The position numbers and the translations under genes are program-made. The notes beneath the pieces are model-generated. The model was not told the origin of the DNA, searched no databases, and saw only the letters and a program-made list of their open reading frames with translations. A stretch of 64,000 bases of DNA, from NCBI RefSeq assembly GCF_020382885.2, contig NC_058501.1:13737501-13801500 (forward strand), read 5' to 3'. Positions 55,135 through 64,000 of this stretch are shown piece after piece. Within the stretch, counting starts at the first letter, position 1. Every line of letters begins with the position of its first letter. The stretch is from Scatophagus argus. Lineage: Eukaryota; Chordata; Actinopteri; Scatophagidae.

Positions 55135-58089
55135 TTGCAGGTAATAAAAGTGATTTCCAAGAAGTTTTAAACACAGAAGCAGAGAAACGCGGTCAGATGA
55201 GTCGAGGGAGAGAGTCTACAGCGCGGACAGACAGCCCCCCGGTGATGTGGACCCGAAGCAGGAGGAGGAGGAGGAGGAAGGCGGAGGAAGGAGGAGGAGG
55301 ACACCTGTTAGTTTGTTGCGGGAGACTTCCCAGTTGTGTGACACAGATACTTAACTCCACCCAGATCCACACCACCATAATTCGTGCTGCCTACTGTCGC
55401 ACAGCTGCTGAAACAGTGGCACTGTGCACTGCAAGTACAGAGAAAACTCCTTCTAAGCTCCCCAATAAAGTTGCTGCCAATCACAGAGAAAGATCTTAAA
55501 AAATTCAGTCCAGTTTTAAACTTTTGGACACACGTTTTTAATCCAGTAAACTGTTCATTTATTTGAAATATTCCCCATGTATTTTATTCCCCAGCACAAA
55601 GGTCTAAATTGAAAATCTAAAACCCATAAATTCCCATAAAGTGTTCATATTGAAACATCTTAAAAACAAGATCCCAGCTACAACATAATGAATCCTCACA
55701 TAGCATGTATACAACAGTACCTGCAGTCTACATGTGGCTATGGATCGAGTTATGTCCATCCAGTGCTGACACATGAATCAACTTTTTTGTAATCTAACAC
55801 AAGCTTTGAAAAATTACACCAGCTGACCCACTGGAGCAGTATAATTAAAGTAACTAATGTGACATCTTGTGCACTGTCATCTTAATGATTAGTCAGCTGG
55901 GAAAGACCATATTTAAAATCTACACTGACAGGCACAAACAACAGGCTTTCAGTTTAGCGGCACATCTCAAACTGGAGACATTCAGTGATCAGCCTGCATT
56001 ATTTTTATCGGGCACATGTTTACATGTTTGCGGTGTTTACCTTCACTTCAGTCACAGACAGGGAAAGTCCCGGGGATCATAAATCTGCCAGTGACAGGAG
56101 ATATTTTAGTCCCACATTGAGAAGCCAGAAAGTGGAGCAATCATCACTATTGACATCTCATCCAGGAGATGTTGTAAAGAGTCACGCTCTACTGTGATGT
56201 TTATGCTGCGTACAGTGCTTCACTGAGGGAACGCAACACTTGGGTGCTCACTTTATTACAAAACATGATCCTTAAAGTTATAACTCAAGGTTAGTTTCAG
56301 TCACAGCTGAATCCACTGCAGACCCACTCCCTCAGTCTATACACTTTGGATATGCACTTATTATTAAGGTAAGGAAAAAAGGGCATTTTAGAAAACTTTA
56401 GCATAGTGAATCAATATCCTTGCATGAATGAATTATTGAAAATATTTTTCATAGATGTTCCAGTTTAATGCACAGCAAATCTTGACTCATGGAATAGTAT
56501 TCTGTGAGGACTGCTGAGGACTCCTTCTTAAAAGAGAATGAATGTATATTATGTACACATAAAATATTAGACAACGTGCAACAAAGTCAGCTTGAATGTG
56601 CCAAATGAAGAGTCGAGACAGCGTTCTGATTGTAAATGTTCTATTCTAGAACATTTTGTACCAATTAACAGTTTGAGATACATTATAAATACAATTCTGT
56701 ACATTATAATAGTGTAAATACTATGTTCAAATACATTTCTATTTACAACTCCTTATGAGGGAGAGCAGCTTTGTTCTCTTCTTTAAAGGTCTTGGGTTTG
56801 TTTCATTTACTTGAAATTACAGCTGGGATATATAAACTATTTCTAGTCAGTTCCACAATTCACCACCTCCATAAAAATATAAGTTCATAGGACAACTCTT
56901 CTCTGTAACTAAACTACTTTTGCACCACCTTGTGTAACCTGATACACTCTGTCACCCATTCATCCAATCCTCCACGTGAAAAAAAATGCATTATTGAGTA
57001 CCTTTTAACATGTAGTGTTATATATCAGTCAGTTAACTTATAAATTGCAGTTAAAAAGGTATTCTATCAGTCAGCGAGGCTGGATGGCATTTTGAATGCC
57101 TCTGGGCATCATGATACACATACACAGGTTTCAGGTCCATACAGTTAGTTAGTTAGTTTAAAACTCAGTGACCTTATTATGGAGTTCACTGAGTAGTCTG
57201 GGGTCTATGTGCCTGCCTTTATGGAAACAGGGTATTAAGGCATCAGCATATTCAGGCCTTGGACAAAGCCTAGCTGCTTTGTCCTCCACACTGAAGTCAA
57301 GACGCGCTCAGTCACTTCAGTCAGAACATATTTCATCAGTCCAACATGGAAGAGTCAGTGAACTCTCCAAGAATCCTTTCCAGTGCAAGCATTCAGACAG
57401 CAACAGTCTCATGCTGGATGGGGATTACTTCCTCCACAGTGTTACAGTACTTCAACAGTATAATTTAACAGGTTAACTGCGGTCAAACAACTCAGGTTTT
57501 GCAGATTTGTCCTCTGTTCAGGGCATGTGGCATTACTCGTAGAGATATGGCACTAAGCTTTACTTGGACACACACATATATGTATAATGTTTACCTCCAC
57601 ATACATTAGAAAAACAACATATTACTCATAACAGCAGATATGGAACCGTAGTTCTTTGGTTACCCCTGACATATCATATTGATGTAAATATCAATGTTAA
57701 CTAACAGTAGTACATTCTTAATCTTCATATCCCATGAGCCTCAGGGGAGGATATATTGTCTTATAAAAATATTTTATATAATGAAACCAATGTACGAAAA
57801 AGTATGGGGGAAATACTTCAATAGGGATTCCCAGTTAAAAGTTCTCTATCAAAATATATCACCGTGTAGAAAACTCAGATATGTGCATAGTGAATTTTCA
57901 GTTGACAGTAATTAGGATATACCTTCATGAAATGCACAGGTCAGATATGCTTTAGGAAACGCATCGCAGAATACATCAGCTCAGAGACTTGAGTGGACAA
58001 GTGAGCTTGCAATTCACCCATAGGCACTGGATCTGAGGACCACGCTTGGGTCCCCGCCGTTCCTCAGAAAGCTGTTCCTTCTTTGGGTC
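55135..58089. other. rbm24 promoter side, intergenic DNA and kif13a 3' UTR
   Basis: A GGA/GGAGG-rich tract at 55258-55302 lies about 125 bases upstream of the rbm24 start codon. It is purine-rich on the + strand. The right part probably includes the kif13a 3' UTR on the minus strand. No coding exon was recognised in almost 3 kb. Confidence 0.4.
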
Positions 58090-61000
58090 CTATCTGATCA
58101 GAGTCTGGGGTTCTGTGTCCATGGAGGGAGGTCCTCTGGTGAGACGAGATGGCTTCACAAACACGCCGTGGCCTGGAGGGCAGCGGAAGTACACTCTGCC
58201 CTGGACAGTGCCGTTGTGCTTACCTATAGGAGGATTAGTCAGGATTAGTCACAGTGCTGTTTCACATTTAGACCTTTCATATAAAACTGATTTTTGAGGC
58301 TGTTACTCATTTCTCAATTACCAAACATTTAATTCCCTTGGAGCCCCAGACCCTTATAGGCCCCGAATGCTCCATATTTACTGTGTGTCAGTTGTTTTGT
58401 AGTTATGTGATGAGCAAGGCAAATATTTGAATGAATCTGTTGATGACTACCACACAACAACATTACACTATATGGATATAGGAGGTATTTGGAGTGTTTC
58501 TATGGGAATTTTTGCCCATACATGCAGTAAAGCATTTGCAAGGTCAGGCACTGAAGTTGGATGAAAAGGCCTGGCTCACAAACTCTGTACCAGTTCATCT
58601 CATAGGTGTTGGATGGGGTTGAGGTCAGGGCTCTGTATGGGCAAGTCAAATTTTTTCACACCAAACTCATCCAACAATGTCTTTATGGACTTTACTTTGT
58701 GCACTGGGGCACAATCATGCAGGAATAGAAAAGGGCCTTCCCCAAACTGCTGCCACAAAGTTGGAAGCATAGCATTGTCCAAAATGTCTAAGATTGACCT
58801 TCACTGGAAGTAAAGGGCCCAACTGCATTTCACTATACAATTCCTGATGGATGTTTGCTTTTATTGACACAGACAAACTCTTTTTAAGGGGATCCCTAAA
58901 ATGTTGAGTAGAGTAGAATAATTGAAAAATAAACAGTGCTTTCTGATGGACAAACTATGTGAAGATTACACTGTTCCTAAATTACCTCAATAAATGTCAA
59001 ACTACACCCAAGGTTGCTCCATAATATACATGTACTTGTAAGGCTCTACAAACAGAGAGTGTTTTTTTTTAAAATCCTTAAATGGACTCACCCACTGCCA
59101 TGTCCAGCTTCACACCGATCCAGATCCCCTTAGCAAACTCCACCCCTCCGACATAGTGGACCGTTCCTCTCCTCTTCCCCACCCACACCTGCTCCCCGGG
59201 AGCCATCCAGTCAGGAAGCTGAGCCACGGGGGTACTCTCATCTCCACTGGAATCGCCTGAGGGCTCTGCGCTGCTGGGGTTTGGACTGGGACAGGGACTC
59301 CCATGGGGCAGATCTCCCTGGGCTGGCTCCTGGATTGGAGGTTCTCCTCCTGCTCGCAGAGTTGGGGCAGAGGGTGGGACTGCAGATAAACGTGTGACTG
59401 GGGATGGTGATGCTGGAGAAGGAGCTGGGACTTTGTCAGACACAGATACTGGGACTCTGACTGAAGTGCAAACAGTTGCATTGGGGGGCACGGCCACGCT
59501 AACAGAGCCTGTATTGTTCGTAGATTTGCATATCGCAGTTGAAGTGTTTTCAGGAACGGATGTGTTGATAATATCAGAGACATCAGAGGAGTGTTGATTG
59601 CCACATGTTTCTGTATTATCTGGTTTCTTCTGCTGGTTTGCGGACAACTTCAAACCTTCCTGCTCCCATCCCTCTGTAAAATGTGCTAAATCAGCCTCTC
59701 CAATACTGTCATCAGCCCCTTTAAAGTCAGTGAACTCCTGGCTGGCACTGAGAACACAGTTTTGAGGCAATGTTTGTTGCTTGTCTGTGCAATTAGTGAT
59801 GCTGACAGGTGAGGAGGCAGTGTGGCTGAGCAGATCCTGAACACCACCTGCTGAGAGAGAAACACTTTTGATTTGTGTGCAGCCTCTTCCAGTAGGACAG
59901 CTGAGGGGGTCATGGGGGTCTCTGGAGGTGCAATTGAGGTGGTCAGAGCTCTCACTGGCACTGAAAGGCATATCAGACAGCGTAGCGTTGGAGGCACTGT
60001 GTGAAAAGTAGCCGCTCGTGCAACTGCTGGCCGTGGGGCTTCGAGGCACCTCCCTCTCTCCAGTCCCACCTCCACACTGGCTTCCCTTCAAGTCAGACCG
60101 AGAGGACAGAAACCTCTCCTGGTTCTCCAGAGTTGCATTGTAGATCTCAAAGTTTGCAAAGTCCTCTGGAATGTAAGGCTGGAAGCTGCTGTGGTTCTGA
60201 GGGCCCAGATCAAGATTCAGAAGCGTCTCGGCATCCGTCTCCTCGTCCTCAGAGTCCTGCTGATCAAAACAACAGCAGCAGGAAAAAAGACACATCGCAC
60301 CAGACATGTCAGCGATAGCCTGTATGGAGTATAACTCTACATAAACACTACTTTTAAAGTGAATGAAGACAATGAAAAAATGTAGTAAAATGGGATATAA
60401 TGGAAGATGAAAAAAAATGTATGAATAATGTGGCACATTCCTCTGAACTTTGCTTTTAAGATGTTTGCATATTACATCCTTTTTACAATATTATCATGAT
60501 AACACTATAATAGTTGACTTTTTAGAAATCTGCTTTTTCATCTGCTTTGGACAGTGTCTGAAAAAACAGTGTCAGTTGTCTCTCTTTCTATTTTACAGAA
60601 AAAGTTTTCTCCTCTCTCTGTCATGATGCATATGTAGACAACATGTGTGAGACAGCAGGGGTCTCAACATGTGTTCAGTACTAAGCAGACTACAAAAACT
60701 ACAGTCAAAAAGGGGCACTACACAGTGCAACAAAGTGAGTGAATTGTGACTTGGTGGATTCTTTGCAAACCAGAATCAACTGACAATCAAGGTTGAAGTG
60801 ATGCTCAAGACGCCAGCAATGATCTTAAATGTTCACTGTTCTATAACACTGCATTTTTTACTTACCTACAGTTGGAATAAAGTATGTTTGCTTCTAAAGA
60901 GCTCAAAATTTGACAGGAAGTGCTTGAACCTCAAAGGAAATCCTGCCAGTTTATAGTAAGCTACTGGCACCAGCGCATAGACTAGCTGAGAAGGGGTTCA

Positions 61001-63616
61001 TGTGTAATCCTTTGAGCGAAGTGTGGCCGTGTGTGAGTTTACAGCCGTGTGTACAATGTACAGGGGTGTATGTGTGTATGTACAATTCTTGTGGTAACCC
61101 TCACAGCAGTGTGTGTAGCACTTACAGCAGTGTGTGGCAGTGTATGGCTGAGCTGTCTGCTGGTGGGAGTGGTGGAGGTGGGGGTGGAGGTGGAGGTGGA
61201 AGGCTTGCAGTGGCCCTCGCTGCCTGCCCTGGGCCGGCGCCAGGGGCAGGGAGGGGGGAGCAGTGCAGGGCTGTCCACACATGAGCGCATGCTCTGCGGA
61301 TGGGTCAGAACAACAGCAAACACTTCACACACACACACACGCACACAGCATGCATGGAGCTGGGCAGGCCAGTTACACAGTTAGTGCCATGCAGTTTTAT
61401 ATTTCACAAAAACTGTGCTTGAAGTGTACTTTTTATTGCACAAACACGTATTGTGAGCAGCGGGTGCACTTTGTAGTCTCTTGACTCTCATTCTCTCATA
61501 TCCAGACAATGTTAAAGCAAAAATATGAACTCTTTCTATCTTTTAATATCACAGACTGTTATTTATGTACAATCGCAGTCATACACTCAGAACTTAGTCC
61601 CTATTTTTTCTCTAATGCTGCTGCCTACTGAACCATGTTGCTGCTAGAACTGATTTCTTAAGTATCTCTTTCAGTCCACTTCAAGCACAACAGAATACAA
61701 ATATGCTGATTAGTTTAAATGATCAGAACTGTCTGAAAAATCCAGTAATCACAAACAAAGGACATAAAACTTCATAGCATACCGATAGCTTTGTCTAATT
61801 GAGTGTTATGGCTATCCACAGCTGAAGTCATGCTCTTTCATTTCAGTAAAAATCTTCACGCAGCTAGGGACAACTAGCAATTTTTGTCGATGTCAATATA
61901 TTTACGATGTTGTGGAGATGTAATTTGATGTGATAAGTGGTAAAATGTAAAAAATGGGTTGTGGTTGATAAAAAGAGGAAGAAAAGGTCAATGGGAAAGG
62001 GAACAAAATGGCAAAAACAAAGACACAAATTTAACTCCTTCCTCTTTACCTCTTGTCCCAGCAACGGCCGAGCCTCCAGGGCTTTCTTCACCTTGTTCTC
62101 CTCTTTGACTGGCAGCAGGGACTTGAGGAACTTATGTGGCTGAGGTGAGAGGACTTTGAAGTGGCTGGAGTTGAAAAACGTGGCGTTCTCTGGAACATTC
62201 GGTTGTTATAATTTAGCAGCAGAGATGCTATTTATTATACAGAAAGAATTCATAACAAAATGACAGCTGCTACACATTCTGTAGTTTACCTTGATTCTCC
62301 TTGCTTTTGATGGGTGTGGTGCAAAATAAACCCTCCTGGGGATTGCAAATGGTGCTGTCCATGTGATCACAGTGATCCTAGACAATAATACACACAGGTT
62401 AATGTAAAGTTTCAGCTCCAAGACTCTCTTCTGCTGTATAGCACGCTTCACTTTTAATTATCTGCAAGCACAGGCTTTACGTGGTGTCTTACAGGTGAGA
62501 CAAACTACTCAGAAAACATTAAAAAGTGTGATTTGTAATCATATCATCATAAGACACACTCCAGCCAAGACAAATTAACTGCAGTGTTTTGTCATCAACC
62601 TGTTGCCACACCTGACTTACCTTACAATCTTCGTCCTCACAACCAGTCAGGTCTGTTTTACTACATGAAGACTGGAGAAGCAGGAAACAACCTTTTATCA
62701 GTTTCATATTATCCGATAATAGTTATTTGCATATGGTTCATTGGGCAGTACAGTGATGATGATGCTGTATGCATTACATGCTGTACATTTGGTGTGCTGA
62801 CACTCCTTCTGAGGTGTCTCCCCTTGGCAGTGAGTGCTTCCTTCACTGTCACAGCCTTCAAGACAAAAAAACAAGAGACATGCATCTTTACATGACCCCA
62901 ATAGATCGATGATTTACAATGCAGTAAATAGTACTTGTTTTACTAAAGAGTATATGTGTAAAGATGTATGAAATACCTGTCGCAGCTTCTCCAGACTGAG
63001 GATGTTCTCCACTTCCAGAACTCCCCGTGTGTATTTCTCTATGTACGTTTCTCCATCCTGAGTCTCCTCGCTGTCTCCACGAGCAGCCATGAGGGCCAAG
63101 GTTTCTCTTTCTTCTGGCTCTTCTGAGGCCTGGAAATGAAAGATAAGAAACATATAAAGGGCTGACTGGTTATTTGTCACATAGCAGATACAGCAGTAAA
63201 GTAATATACTTCAGAATCAGAGTTGTACCTTTGGTATGTTGGAAACAATCTCATAGGTCACACCACAGGAATAAAGCGTGTTCTTTAAGGACATTCTTCG
63301 CTTGAGACTCTGAGTGAAACTCTGCAAATAAAACAAATCAAATCTGTGTTAATCATCAAAACAGAATCCATTTCAGTTATTCCCACCTCTGCTGTGGGCT
63401 AACCCCTCTGCGTTTAAATGTGATCCCTCTTCTATTAACCTGTTTGTTGTAGATGTTGACAGCGATCCTCTTGCGGAGCACCAGCTCCATGGAGGCAGGG
63501 TGGCTGAGCTGCACTGTGGCTTTGACTATCAGGTAAATGCGTTCGTTTGGAGATGTGATGCGGTTGAGGTGCACAGAATCGTGGATGGATGAGTCCCAGG
63601 AGCACAATGCAGACAC
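58090..63616 (-). CDS. kif13a: Kinesin-3 KIF13A, C-terminal part with CAP-Gly domain
   Basis: KIF13A is a plus-end-directed motor carrying endosomal cargo. The N-terminal motor, FHA and most of the stalk lie beyond the right edge. Visible exons: 63616-63440, 63321-63229, 63129-62977, 62855-62778, 62671-62621, 62377-62290, 62189-62050, 60256-59092 and 58223-58090. They give 692 aa in frame. They begin with [19 protein letters not shown], then [35 protein letters not shown] and [17 protein letters not shown], which together match KIF13A rather than KIF13B. The chain ends in a CAP-Gly domain split by the last intron: [21 protein letters not shown], then [14 protein letters not shown] recall the CAP-Gly domain in KIF13B but not in mammalian KIF13A. 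Proximity to rbm24 matches human 6p22.3 and supports KIF13A. Confidence 0.88.
58466..58825 (-). mobile_element. Truncated Tc1/mariner transposase copy
   Basis: A terminal-repeat-like CACTATATGG begins at 58466. On the minus strand a 60-codon open piece (58782-58600) reads a Tc1-type DDE fragment: [12 protein letters not shown], then [10 protein letters not shown]. The opposite terminal repeat is missing. The copy lies in the last kif13a intron, between the two halves of the CAP-Gly domain. It is closely related to the relic at 45856-46187, in the opposite orientation. Confidence 0.8.
61155..61205 (+). repeat. GGTGGA-type simple repeat
   Basis: Imperfect repeats of GGTGGA/GGTGGG lie in a kif13a intron. 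The strand has many GG/GGG runs and could form a G-quadruplex. A short CA repeat follows at about 61325-61347. Confidence 0.8.
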
Positions 63617-63861
63617 CTGGTGAATTAGGGGAGTTGTGTTTTATTCATGTGGCTCCACATTTGAATGCTCAGAGAGAATCTGTGCTGTAAACTGCGCACA
63701 AAGAAACATGGATTACAGTCATGTAGGTGGGCTGTAGCTTTGGGGCTGCAGCAGTTGGTTAATGAGGAGAGAAATCACCACCACACTTGAGCACAGTTTA
63801 GCGCAGTTTAGAAGGTAGTGATTATTGTATGGTTAGTGCTGCTGCTGCTGAACATAAAAAA

Positions 63862-63881
63862 GATGAGATGAGATGAGATGA
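63862..63881 (+). repeat. GATGA simple repeat
   Basis: Four tandem copies of a 5-bp unit (GATGA) lie in the kif13a intron at the right edge of the window. The remaining bases from 63617 to 64000 are intron with no exon seen. Confidence 0.85.
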
Positions 63882-64000
63882 CTTTTCTTTTAAATGCTTG
63901 CTGCCATGCATGACGATGTGCAATTAGAAGACTGTGTAATTGTTCAATTATGCACATAATTGTAGGGAAAAATACACTGCCCTAAAGTGCTCTTATCTGT

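Noticed and set aside
61000-61384. Several overlapping ORFs rich in Gly or Pro/His on both strands
   Set aside because: They are translations of the GGTGGA and CA simple repeats in a kif13a intron.

Overview
The window is vertebrate nuclear DNA and most likely comes from a teleost fish, probably a percomorph. Every gene is split into short exons with GT-AG introns. The proteins are clear vertebrate orthologues. Intergenic DNA is AT-rich and compact, and it carries Tc1/mariner remnants, a fish-type retroposon tail and other repeat relics typical of fish. There is no prokaryotic or viral gene content, and I saw no CRISPR array, tRNA or rRNA.

Layout, left to right. (1) About 1.1-10.5 kb, + strand: the 3' two thirds of osbpl3, a lipid-transfer protein; its N-terminal PH-domain exons lie outside the window. 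(2) 13.1-16.6 kb, +: complete gsdme (gasdermin E, 472 aa). (3) 18.6-24.7 kb, -: complete pals2/mpp6 (MAGUK scaffold, 539 aa), converging on gsdme. (4) 29.0-29.8 kb, -: a neuropeptide Y gene (92-aa precursor, probably npyb). (5) 34.3-35.5 kb, -: malsu1 (mitoribosome assembly factor, 238 aa). (6) 36.4-39.0 kb, -: a neutral sphingomyelinase of the SMPD3/SMPD5 family (586 aa). (7) 41.0-43.3 kb, -: spatc1-like speriolin (276 aa). (8) 44.4-47.8 kb, -: grina/tmbim3 (346 aa). (9) 51.2-55.1 kb, -: rbm24 (236 aa). (10) 58.1-63.6 kb and beyond, -: the 3' end of kif13a (692 aa visible). Its C-terminus carries a complete CAP-Gly domain, which the mammalian KIF13A tail is not known to have.

Gene order joins three human neighbourhoods. 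Osbpl3-gsdme-pals2-npy-malsu1 matches human 7p15.3, smpd5-spatc1-grina matches 8q24.3, and rbm24-kif13a matches 6p22.3. The genes do not form one pathway; they are neighbours by shared ancestry. All exon chains were assembled by hand from splice signals and homology remembered from the families. Every complete chain closes in frame, but individual boundaries may be off by a base or two and untranslated exons are mostly not resolved.

Nothing here looks like an unknown biological system. The points most worth a second look are the CAP-Gly tail on kif13a, an NPY with unusual substitutions and a very short signal peptide, a 280-bp element with perfect 15-bp ends including TTAA, overlapping upstream ORFs before the sphingomyelinase, and a GC-AG intron inside it.
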